From contig JADFNA010000070.1 of assembly GCA_022563625.1 (NCBI GenBank), forward strand, positions 1 through 7,472: DNA of 7,472 bases, given 5' to 3'. The notes under the pieces were generated by a model that saw only the letters and a list, made by a program, of their open reading frames with translations, did no database searches and was not told the DNA's origin. The position numbers and the translations under genes are program-made. Of this stretch, positions 1-6,617 are shown piece after piece (position 1 is the first letter of the stretch; each line of letters opens with the position of its first letter). The stretch is from Candidatus Zixiibacteriota bacterium (GTDB lineage: Bacteria; Zixibacteria; MSB-5A5; GN15; JACZUZ01).

Positions 1-389
1 CGCATGAGTTTATCGAAGACTGTCCTGCCGGTTACCAAACGGTTATCGGCAATCGCGGGGTGCGTCTTTCCGGTGGACAGCGGCAGCGCCTGGCGATTGC
101 CAGGGCGCTGATGCGTAATCCAGAGATTCTCATCTTTGACGAAGCGACATCAGCGCTCGACACCGAGTCCGAACATCAGGTGCAAAGCGCCATTGACCGG
201 GTAATGGAAAACCGAACTGCCCTGGTTGTGGCCCATCGGCTCTCGACAATACGCAAAGCGGACCGAATCCTGGTTATCGCAGGCGGGGAAATTGTCGAAT
301 CGGGAGGACATGACGAACTATGCGCCGCGAACGGACTGTATCGGCGGCTGCATGACATGCAATTTGTATCTGACCTTTCTGTGGCCTAG
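1..389 (+). CDS. msbA: MsbA-like lipid A/LPS ABC exporter, C-terminal part of the ATPase domain (5' truncated by window edge)
   Basis: The reading frame is open from base 3 and gives the last 128 residues of an ABC exporter of the fused membrane-plus-ATPase type. Seen in the fragment: signature motif LSGGQRQR at about residues 22-29, Walker [13 protein letters not shown] at 42-53 with the catalytic Glu at 47, and H-loop AHRLST with His 78. The transmembrane domain, Walker A and Q-loop lie left of the window. The ending, with Tyr-x-x-Leu-His-x-Met-Gln-Phe, resembles the C-terminus of MsbA, which flips lipid A-core across the inner membrane using ATP. Three LPS-type glycosyltransferases follow, the first after only 16 bp, which supports a lipid A or glycolipid export role. 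A different exporter of the same family is possible because the substrate-binding half cannot be seen. An internal GTG at base 60 is not the real start, because the homology continues upstream of it. Confidence 0.85.
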   Translation, partial: HEFIEDCPAGYQTVIGNRGVRLSGGQRQRLAIARALMRNPEILIFDEATSALDTESEHQVQSAIDRVMENRTALVVAHRLSTIRKADRILVIAGGEIVESGGHDELCAANGLYRRLHDMQFVSDLSVA

Positions 390-395
390 CGCGCC

Positions 396-399
396 AGGA
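396..399 (+). promoter_or_regulatory. Ribosome binding site for the first GT9 gene
   Basis: AGGA lies 6 bases before the ATG at 406. It supports that ATG over the earlier in-frame starts from base 226 onward, which would run through the end of the exporter gene in another frame. Confidence 0.6.
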
Positions 400-405
400 C
401 AATTG

Positions 406-1563
406 ATGGCCAAGCAGAACACAAACGCTCTCGTGCGCATAATCAGGCCCATAATTAAAAGCGCGGAAATAGCGCTGAAGAACTTCGTCGTATTCGCCGG
501 GTCCCTGTTTTTCGAGCGTCCCCGGCAGCGCAGTGGGCCGTTGGACCCGGCGGGCGTTTCAAGGATTCTTCTTTTGCGATATGACAAGCTGGGAGACATG
601 GCCGTCAGTATACCTGTCCTTGAAACAATCAAGAAAACCCTGCCGCTTGTGCAAATCGACATTCTTGCTTCAGAGCGAAACGTGGCGCTAATCGAATATG
701 ACCGGCGCATCTCTACTATCTTTCTCTATCGCAAGAAACCTCTGGTTGATTTTGTGACACTGCGCAACATTCGTAAGAGAAAATATGACCTGGTGATGGA
801 CTTGATTTGCCACGACAGTGTCACGTCGGTGTTTCTGTCGCAGTATCTTGGGCGGGGCTGTTTGCGTTCCGCGCTGGGCAAGAGAAAACTCGGAGGTTTC
901 TACCATTTTCATCACGAAGTTGATGTTACACTGGGTGAACACATGCTTGATGTGACATTGCGTTCGCTGTGGCCGCTGGGAATAGGCGAAGCGGATCTCT
1001 GTTTTCGGGCGCCGCTTCATTTTGACAGCGGAACGGAAACGCGTATTGAGGAGTTGATGCAGTCATTTCGCAAAGAAGCCGGTCAATCACGAAAGTTCAT
1101 TGGCGTAAATATTTCCGCAGGCGCCCCTAATCGCTGGTGGGGCGAAGAAAACTTCAGAGAATTGGTCAAGCTGCTGGCGCGCGAAGCGCCTGAATTCCGG
1201 CCGCTGGTTTTCTGCGTCCCGCATGATCGACAGGCCGCTTTACGAATTTGCCAGCGAATTGAGAACCCGCCGCTTCTTATCCCCGCCGGGCTGGATATCA
1301 TGACAGCCGCCGGATTGATTTCACATAGGAGCGCCCTGGTGACACCTGATACATCTCTGACACATATCGCGCGCAATTTTGGCGTCCCGGTCGTGGGGCT
1401 TTATTCAAAACACACGCGCAATCCCGAACAGTGGCGTCCTCATGGCCAGAGTCGCGGGCTGGTACAGGGCGCTCATGAGGACGACATTTTTGACATCACG
1501 CCGGAGCGGGTCATTGAGGAGACACTTGTGGTATTGGAGCAGATGAAACATGTCGCAATTTGA
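406..1563 (+). CDS. GT9-family glycosyltransferase (heptosyltransferase-like)
   Basis: This 385-residue protein has the two Rossmann-like halves of GT9 (GT-B fold) LPS heptosyltransferases, which move ADP-heptose or a related sugar onto the Kdo/core region at the cytoplasmic face of the inner membrane. Seen: N-domain strand and loop RILLLRYDKLGD at about 53-64, whose Asp matches the acceptor-side Asp of WaaC/WaaF; C-domain start IGVNISAGAPNRWW at about 232-245; and the nucleotide-sugar motif TPDTSLTHIARNFGVP at about 313-328. The first 50 residues come before the usual first strand and form a basic, amphipathic-looking segment, so the protein is longer at its N-terminus than typical WaaC/WaaF. 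I chose ATG 406 for its AGGA site and because it sits just after the exporter stop. Its end overlaps the next gene by 14 bp. Family is secure; donor and acceptor are unknown, and a non-heptose sugar is possible. Confidence 0.87.
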   Translation: MAKQNTNALVRIIRPIIKSAEIALKNFVVFAGSLFFERPRQRSGPLDPAGVSRILLLRYDKLGDMAVSIPVLETIKKTLPLVQIDILASERNVALIEYDRRISTIFLYRKKPLVDFVTLRNIRKRKYDLVMDLICHDSVTSVFLSQYLGRGCLRSALGKRKLGGFYHFHHEVDVTLGEHMLDVTLRSLWPLGIGEADLCFRAPLHFDSGTETRIEELMQSFRKEAGQSRKFIGVNISAGAPNRWWGEENFRELVKLLAREAPEFRPLVFCVPHDRQAALRICQRIENPPLLIPAGLDIMTAAGLISHRSALVTPDTSLTHIARNFGVPVVGLYSKHTRNPEQWRPHGQSRGLVQGAHEDDIFDITPERVIEETLVVLEQMKHVAI

Positions 1564-2380
1564 ATTACAAACTTCGCCGGCTGGAAATATGTCAAAGCAA
1601 GCTGCAAATCTGTCGGTTTTCATCATTACCAAAAATGAAGAGCGCAATATCGCCGAGTGCCTGAAATCTGTGTCTTTTGCCGGAGAAGTTATTGTGGTGG
1701 ATACCGGTTCGACTGACAAGACAGTCCAGATCGCGAGGGACCACGGGGTCCGTGTGGAGTGCGCCGTCTGGGAAGGATTCGGTTTGAGCAAAGGGCGCGC
1801 GCTAAAATACGCCACGGGCGACTGGGTTTTGTCGCTGGACGCCGATGAACGCGTCAGCGCCGAACTGGCCGGTGAAATACAAAAAGCCACGGAGCAGAAC
1901 GCTATTGTCGGTTTTGAAATCCCGCGCCTGACAAATTTTGTCGGGAGCTGGATCAGGCATTCGGGCTGGTATCCGGATTATGTTCTGCGCCTGTTCAAAC
2001 GCGAACGCGGGAGGTTTTCTCCGGCGCAGGTGCATGAGCAAGTGATTCTCAGCGGGCAGCTCGGCCGCCTGAAACATCACTTGCTGCACTATTCATATCG
2101 GAGCATAGAAGATTATGTATCGAGAATGAATCGCTATACGTCGCTGGCGGCCCGTGAACTGTTTGATAAAAACGAACCGTTTTCCCAATGGCAATCTATC
2201 TGGCAGCCGCTTCTCAAACCGTTCGCCGTGATATTTAAGCGTTACATAATCAAGCTGGGCTTTCTCGACGGATGGGCGGGGGTCCAGATAGCGCTTTTGT
2301 CGGGCATGTATGTGTTTCTCAAGTATTCAAAACTGCGGCAGCTCGAACGTGACCGGCCGGTGGATATGATCGTGAAGTGA
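1550..2380 (+). CDS. GT2-family glycosyltransferase, WaaE/KdtX-like (LPS core type)
   Basis: This 276-residue protein is a GT-A fold family 2 transferase of the WaaE/KdtX group, whose characterised members add a glucose-type sugar to inner-core heptose. Seen: the nucleotide-binding start LSVFIITKNEERNI at about 21-34, DTGSTDKT at 51-58, the metal-binding Asp-x-Asp in LSLDADE (97 and 99), YPDYVLRLFKR at about 141-151, and the VHEQV acceptor-side motif at 161-165. A C-terminal hydrophobic segment, FLDGWAGVQIALLSGMYVFL at about 238-257, is typical of this group and probably contacts the membrane. The start at 1550 overlaps the previous gene by 14 bp and has GGAG at 1536-1539, 10 bases upstream. 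An in-frame ATG at 1589 would put the first strand nearer the N-terminus, as is usual, but has poorly spaced GGAA. Its stop shares GTGA with the next gene. Sugar specificity cannot be read from sequence. Confidence 0.88.
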   Translation: MSQFELQTSPAGNMSKQAANLSVFIITKNEERNIAECLKSVSFAGEVIVVDTGSTDKTVQIARDHGVRVECAVWEGFGLSKGRALKYATGDWVLSLDADERVSAELAGEIQKATEQNAIVGFEIPRLTNFVGSWIRHSGWYPDYVLRLFKRERGRFSPAQVHEQVILSGQLGRLKHHLLHYSYRSIEDYVSRMNRYTSLAARELFDKNEPFSQWQSIWQPLLKPFAVIFKRYIIKLGFLDGWAGVQIALLSGMYVFLKYSKLRQLERDRPVDMIVK

Positions 2381-3444
2381 ATCTTATGAGCGGCGTTCCA
2401 CTGTCAAAATTGGGAAAGGCGCCTCGAATACTCCTGACACGCACTGACGCTCTGGGGGATTTGATTCTGAGCGCCCCGGCTTTCCGGGCGCTGAGACAGG
2501 CGTACCCTGAGGCGCACATTGCGGTCCTGTGCCGTTCATACGCTGCCCCTGCGCTTGAAGGGAATCCCGCTGTTAATCGCGTAATAGAAATCGAATCAGA
2601 GTCCAGAGCAAACCGCGCTGAACTGGCCAGGCGTTTGCGATCAGAACAATATGACATAGCGCTGGCGCTATATCCATCTTCGTTTGCCGCTGACGTGTTG
2701 CGCCGCGCGGGGATTCCGGTCCGTGTTGGCAGCGCCCGCCGTTTTCATTCATGGAAATTCACCCACCGCATCAACCATTCGCGCAAAGGTAACACGCTAA
2801 GTGAAGCGGCCTGCAACCTGGAATTGCTGGCGCCGCTCGGAATCAATTCCGAGAACACAGCGCCGGAGGTGTTTGTCAAAACTGTTGAATTGGAGCGGAT
2901 GCAGAGGCGCCTTGCTGAATCAGCTGTCGCATCACCATTCGTGGCGCTGCATCCCGGTTCGGGCGGCTCGGCGCTTGATTGGCCGCTGGAGAAATTCGTC
3001 ACTCTGGCCGATCAACTTCGGCGCCGGGGTATTCGGTCGGTTTTTACCGGAAGCGCTGATGAAGCCGGTTTGATAGCAAAGCGAACTGGAGTCGGGCGCC
3101 GCAAATTCGTTTCTCTGGCCGGCAGGACTGACTTGCGAGAACTTGCTGCGCTTCTGTCTCTGGCCGAGGTGGTCGTAGCAAATTCAACCGGCCCATTGCA
3201 TCTGGCGGCTGCCGTAGGAACTGGCACGATCGGCCTGTTTCCGCCGGCGCGCTCTATGTCGCCTTCACGCTGGGCGCCGCCGGTGGACAACACCACTGTG
3301 TTGATGCCCGAATTCGGCCCGTGTCGCTGCCGCAACGGCCGGTGTCGGCGCGAGAAATCGGGCGGGACGTGTATGGAATCCATTCCGGTCGAGGCGGTTC
3401 TGGCAAAGATAATTGAGCGCCTGGAGGTCTTGCAGGAGGAGTGA
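2377..3444 (+). CDS. waaF: GT9-family glycosyltransferase, heptosyltransferase II (WaaF)-like
   Basis: This 355-residue GT9 protein is closer to WaaF than the first GT9 of the cluster. Seen: N-domain motif RILLTRTDALGDLILSAP at about 17-34 with the conserved Asp before Ala-Leu-Gly-Asp; C-domain LHPGSGGSALDWP at about 191-203; and the donor-binding stretch VANSTGPLHLAAAVGT at about 267-282, where Ser-Thr-Gly-Pro-Leu-His is characteristic of WaaF-type enzymes. WaaF adds the second heptose of the LPS inner core from ADP-heptose. A Cys-rich patch follows (316, 318, 323 and 332). The GTG at 2377 overlaps the previous stop as GTGA, suggesting translational coupling; an ATG at 2386, three codons in, is an equally possible start, and neither has a clear Shine-Dalgarno. 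The symbol rests on family resemblance. The true acceptor could differ, and WaaQ- or WaaC-like roles are possible. Confidence 0.85.
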   Translation: MNLMSGVPLSKLGKAPRILLTRTDALGDLILSAPAFRALRQAYPEAHIAVLCRSYAAPALEGNPAVNRVIEIESESRANRAELARRLRSEQYDIALALYPSSFAADVLRRAGIPVRVGSARRFHSWKFTHRINHSRKGNTLSEAACNLELLAPLGINSENTAPEVFVKTVELERMQRRLAESAVASPFVALHPGSGGSALDWPLEKFVTLADQLRRRGIRSVFTGSADEAGLIAKRTGVGRRKFVSLAGRTDLRELAALLSLAEVVVANSTGPLHLAAAVGTGTIGLFPPARSMSPSRWAPPVDNTTVLMPEFGPCRCRNGRCRREKSGGTCMESIPVEAVLAKIIERLEVLQEE

Positions 3445-3473
3445 TCTCCGGCTGGCCTCTGGCCGGGCGGAGA
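3445..3473 (+). other. Strong GC-rich hairpin between the LPS cluster and rel (possible terminator, attenuator or processing site)
   Basis: The arm TCTCCGGCTGGCC (3445-3457) pairs with GGCCGGGCGGAGA (3461-3473) across a 3-base TCT loop. Twelve of 13 positions pair, with one G-T wobble and one G-G mismatch (3451/3467). It starts directly after the stop of the second GT9 gene. There is no T-run after it (AATTGCCGATTGC follows), so it is not a textbook Rho-independent terminator. It could still weaken read-through, protect the 3' end of the upstream mRNA, or structure the rel leader. The hairpin is seen directly; its role is inferred. Confidence 0.55.
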
Positions 3474-3516
3474 AATTGCCGATTGCATTTTGCCGTTTGC
3501 AGGTTATGTTCAGTAT

Positions 3517-5706
3517 ATGAGACCGGCGCTGCATAACGAGCATGAATCGGAGAACTTGAACCTCGCCGAGTTCGTGATCCGCATTGAAGCATTCAACGCG
3601 AACATAAACATTCCGCTGATCCGCCGGGCCTATGAATTCTCTGACCGTGCGCATGCCGGACAGTTGCGCGAATCAGGGGTCCCCTACATTGACCACTGCC
3701 GCGAAGTGGCGCTGATTCTGGCAGAGTGGCATATGGATTCGGCAACCATTGCCGCCGGTCTGATGCACGATGCGGTTGAAGACACCGGAATTGAGATTGA
3801 GGACATTGCCCGTGAATTTGACAAAGAAATCGCGAATCTTGTCGATGGTGTGACCAAGATCAGTTCGGTGCGTTTCAGATCACGCGAAGAGCGCCAGGTA
3901 GATTATTTCCGCAAAATGCTTTTGTCGGTGGCCAGGGACATTCGTATCATACTCATCAAGCTGGCCGACCGTGTGCACAATATGCGCACTCTCTCTTCAC
4001 TCCCCCGTGAAAAACAAACACGCATCGCCCAGGAGACACGGGACATTTACGCCCCGCTGGCAAATCGCTTCGGCATCGCCAAGGCGAAAGTCGTTCTGGA
4101 AGACCTGTCGTTCAAGTACCTGGAACCCGAGCGCTATCAGGAACTGGCGGGACGGCTCGACAGCACCCGCGCGGAACGTGAAAAATTTATTAGTGAAATC
4201 ACCGGCCCGATCCGCGAAGCGCTTTCCCGGGAACGTATCAAAGCCGAGGTGAGCGGCCGCGCAAAACATCTGGATTCAATCAACCGCAAAATACGCGTAC
4301 GCGGAGTGCCATTTGAGAGCATTTATGATTTGTCCGCAATTCGAGTTATTGTCGGCAGTGTGCACGAATGTTATCACGTCCTGGGTGTGATTCATGCTAT
4401 GTGGAAACCGGCGCCCGATCGTTTCCATGATTACATCGCCAATCCGAAACCCAATGGATATCAATCGTTGCATACGACGGTCATCGGTCCCGAAGCGCGG
4501 TTAGTGGAAATTCAGATTCGGACACATCAGATGCACTATATCGCCCAAAACGGCATCGCCGCACACTGGCTCTACAAAGAAGGCAAAAAAGAACTGCACA
4601 AGACCGACCAGCAGATGGTCTGGCTGCGCGATGTGCTCGAATGGCAAAAGGACATGAAAAACCCCGCCGAGTTCCTTGAGTATCTGAAAATAGATTTATT
4701 CCCGCATGACGTGTACGTTTTCACACCCGCCGGAACAATTATCCATTTACCCGTCGGGGCAACTTCGCTGGACTTCGCGTTTGCGGTACACACAGAAATC
4801 GGGATGCATTGTGTCGGCGCGAAAATCAACGAGCGCATCGCACCCCTGTCAACACGCCTGAAATCCGGCGATGTCGTAGAAATTCGCACGAACTCTTCCC
4901 GCACGCCTTCACGCGACTGGCTAAAAATGGTGGTGACTTCAAACGCACGCTCTCGAATCAAACGCTGGCTGAAACGCTCCGGACATGTTCAGCTTGTCGC
5001 GCTGGGGCGCGAGATGCTCGACCGTGAACTAAAAAAACTTAAACTGGCCTGGCCGGCGGACAAAAAACTTGTCGAGGTGGCCCAGGGATGTTCATTTCAA
5101 ACCGCAGAATCATTGCTGGCCAGCCTGGGGAATGGCGACATTTCGCTAGGCCAGGTTGTCAATCGCATAACGCCCCAAGCTCCGGACGCACCGCCGCCGG
5201 CGATTTCTGATACGGTCCAGTCGGAAACAAGCGCGAAAGGGATTCGCATTCAGGGATATGACAGGATGATATTTCGCTTTGCATCCTGCTGCCAGCCGAT
5301 TCCCGGCGACGAGATAGTGGGGTTTGTCACGCGCGGAAGAGGCGTCACAATTCACCGCCTCGATTGCTCCAACCTCTCGCGCATGTTACTTGAGGACCCC
5401 GAACGGCAGATTGAAACCACCTGGGATGTTAGCGGCGGACAAACATTCACGGTCAGAATAGAAATCACCGTTGAAGACAGAAAAAACATCCTGCGCGATA
5501 TTACCCAGGTGATAGCTGACAGTGATGCGTATCTGCAAGGAGCCGAAATGCACGCCTCCGAATCGACAGCGGTCGGCCATTTTCTTATCAGTGTCAACAC
5601 GCTGGCCCATCTGCAGAGACTGTTTGAACAGATCAAACGTATCCCGGGTGTCATCACCGTCAGGCGCAGCCAGGGCGCACAGGGAGCCACAGGCGCCGCG
5701 AGCTAA
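3517..5706 (+). CDS. rel: Bifunctional-type (p)ppGpp synthetase/hydrolase, Rel/SpoT (RSH) family
   Basis: This 729-residue, full-length RSH protein makes and degrades the stringent-response alarmone (p)ppGpp in the cytoplasm. Domains in order: HD hydrolase (about 35-190) with His 60, His 84-Asp 85, Glu 88-Asp 89 and Asp 151, matching the metal and catalytic residues of characterised Rel; synthetase (about 235-355) with Gly 247, Asp 271, the PNGYQSLHTT block at 312-321 and Glu 331 in VEIQIRT; TGS (about 397-458); helical region (about 465-545); Cys-rich zinc-finger-like domain with Cys 591, Cys 592, His 613 and Cys 617; and C-terminal ACT (about 645-715). Both active sites look intact, so I infer dual activity. 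The RxKD motif expected of bifunctional enzymes reads RFHD (302-305). ATG 3517 is preferred, although its ribosome site is weak; a TTG at 3490 would add nine residues. A 72-bp spacer with a hairpin separates it from the LPS genes. Confidence 0.93.
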   Translation: MRPALHNEHESENLNLAEFVIRIEAFNANINIPLIRRAYEFSDRAHAGQLRESGVPYIDHCREVALILAEWHMDSATIAAGLMHDAVEDTGIEIEDIAREFDKEIANLVDGVTKISSVRFRSREERQVDYFRKMLLSVARDIRIILIKLADRVHNMRTLSSLPREKQTRIAQETRDIYAPLANRFGIAKAKVVLEDLSFKYLEPERYQELAGRLDSTRAEREKFISEITGPIREALSRERIKAEVSGRAKHLDSINRKIRVRGVPFESIYDLSAIRVIVGSVHECYHVLGVIHAMWKPAPDRFHDYIANPKPNGYQSLHTTVIGPEARLVEIQIRTHQMHYIAQNGIAAHWLYKEGKKELHKTDQQMVWLRDVLEWQKDMKNPAEFLEYLKIDLFPHDVYVFTPAGTIIHLPVGATSLDFAFAVHTEIGMHCVGAKINERIAPLSTRLKSGDVVEIRTNSSRTPSRDWLKMVVTSNARSRIKRWLKRSGHVQLVALGREMLDRELKKLKLAWPADKKLVEVAQGCSFQTAESLLASLGNGDISLGQVVNRITPQAPDAPPPAISDTVQSETSAKGIRIQGYDRMIFRFASCCQPIPGDEIVGFVTRGRGVTIHRLDCSNLSRMLLEDPERQIETTWDVSGGQTFTVRIEITVEDRKNILRDITQVIADSDAYLQGAEMHASESTAVGHFLISVNTLAHLQRLFEQIKRIPGVITVRRSQGAQGATGAAS

Positions 5707-5807
5707 TTTGTCCTCCTGATTCGTCTTGCATTTTATATTCAACGTTTTGCGATACGCGGTGAATGATTCAGCTTGCGCCCAAGACCGCCCGTCTCTAGCT
5801 TGTCAGC

Positions 5808-6617
5808 ATGAGTGTTTCACGGATATCGGATAAAATTGGCGAAGCTCTGGGTCCGCTGGTTGACATTCTCTATCCGCGCATTTGCCTGATCTGCTCGGAG
5901 AGAGAGGCGATCAACGCACCGCTAATCTGTTCGAAATGCTGGAAAAAATTACTCCGCCAGATACGACATAATGGCTCCGATCAGATGAAAACTTCTAAAT
6001 CGAGGAGGCCGGATTTCTGGACAAAACGAAAGGTTCGGACCGGCGATTTGCCAATTATTTCTCTGGCGGAATTTGTCGATCCTCTGGCCGAAATGATCCG
6101 GCTTTTCAAATTCCAGGGCTATGTCCGCCTGGGACAGCGGCTGGGGCGGCTATTGGCCCGGAGAAAGTCGGCCGAAATCCACGCGCTGTCCCCCAACTGG
6201 CTGGCAGCCACACCGCTGCATTTTGCCGATTTCAGACGCCGTGGGTTCAATCAGGCCGAAATTCTGTCCGATATTCTATCCAGGGCCTGCGGCGTGGCGC
6301 CCGCCGGGAAACTGATCGCCAAGCCGGTCAGAACGAAGCATCAAAGCCTACTTCAGGCCGAAGAGCGGGCCTATAATCTGGCCGGGGCTTTTGAAACGCT
6401 TTTGCCCGAGTTTGAAGGCGCAAAAGTTGTCCTGGTGGATGACGTTATCACAACCGGGTCAACGATTCGGGAAATTGGCCGCACACTGTCGGAGGCAGGG
6501 GCGGAAATCGTGGGAGCTGTTGCGCTGGCCTCAGAGATACGGACTTTCACGCTGGATGAGAACGAAGAAATCAATGACAGCGACTATACGGACAATGAAA
6601 ACTATACCCCATTCTGA
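5808..6617 (+). CDS. comF: ComF-family protein (zinc-finger plus phosphoribosyltransferase-like domain)
   Basis: This 269-residue protein has the ComF/ComFC layout. Seen: an N-terminal four-Cys zinc site (PRICLIC with Cys 26 and 29; LICSKC with Cys 41 and 44), a middle FKFQGYVRLGQRLGRLLA segment, PLHFADFRRRGFNQAEIL at about 136-153, and the PRPP-binding loop VVLVDDVITTGST at about 207-219. The PRTase fold is clear, but the reaction is not established for the family. In naturally competent bacteria ComF is needed for uptake or processing of transforming DNA, yet it also occurs widely in bacteria with no known competence. ATG 5808 is the first start after an in-frame TAG at 5796, and no Shine-Dalgarno is visible before it. 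An acidic tail of about 28 residues (242-269) extends past the usual end of the fold, and its last part overlaps the recombinase gene by 23 bp. Family call secure; biological role uncertain. Confidence 0.9.
   Translation: MSVSRISDKIGEALGPLVDILYPRICLICSEREAINAPLICSKCWKKLLRQIRHNGSDQMKTSKSRRPDFWTKRKVRTGDLPIISLAEFVDPLAEMIRLFKFQGYVRLGQRLGRLLARRKSAEIHALSPNWLAATPLHFADFRRRGFNQAEILSDILSRACGVAPAGKLIAKPVRTKHQSLLQAEERAYNLAGAFETLLPEFEGAKVVLVDDVITTGSTIREIGRTLSEAGAEIVGAVALASEIRTFTLDENEEINDSDYTDNENYTPF

Noticed and set aside
226..405. Upstream in-frame extension of the first GT9 gene, adding 60 residues
   Set aside because: It lies on top of the conserved exporter ATPase end in another frame and its residues look like out-of-frame translation. 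ATG 406 has a proper ribosome site and normal spacing.
1405..1890. Minus-strand open frame of 161 codons across the GT9/GT2 junction
   Set aside because: It is antisense to two genes with clear family motifs, has low-complexity Ser/Ala/Pro-rich content and no recognisable domain.
3490..3516. TTG start for rel at 3490
   Set aside because: The nearest purine-rich stretch (GGAGAA at 3469-3474) is about 15 bases away and inside the hairpin arm. The nine added residues match nothing expected. Kept only as an alternative.
5386..5742. Minus-strand open frame near the end of rel, with AGGAGGA on the minus strand at 5717-5711
   Set aside because: It is antisense to the conserved ACT domain region. 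The ribosome-like site lies inside the reading frame and about 20 bases from any other plausible minus-strand start, so it is most likely chance.
5708..5756. Possible sigma-70 promoter before comF (TTGTCC or TTGCAT with TATATT or GATACG)
   Set aside because: The pairings give spacers of about 19-20 bases with poor matches in at least one box. The 101-bp spacer may well hold a promoter, but I cannot place it.
5756..5788. Inverted repeat GCGGT/ACCGC in the rel-comF spacer
   Set aside because: Only five pairs with a 23-base loop and no T-run; not distinguishable from chance.
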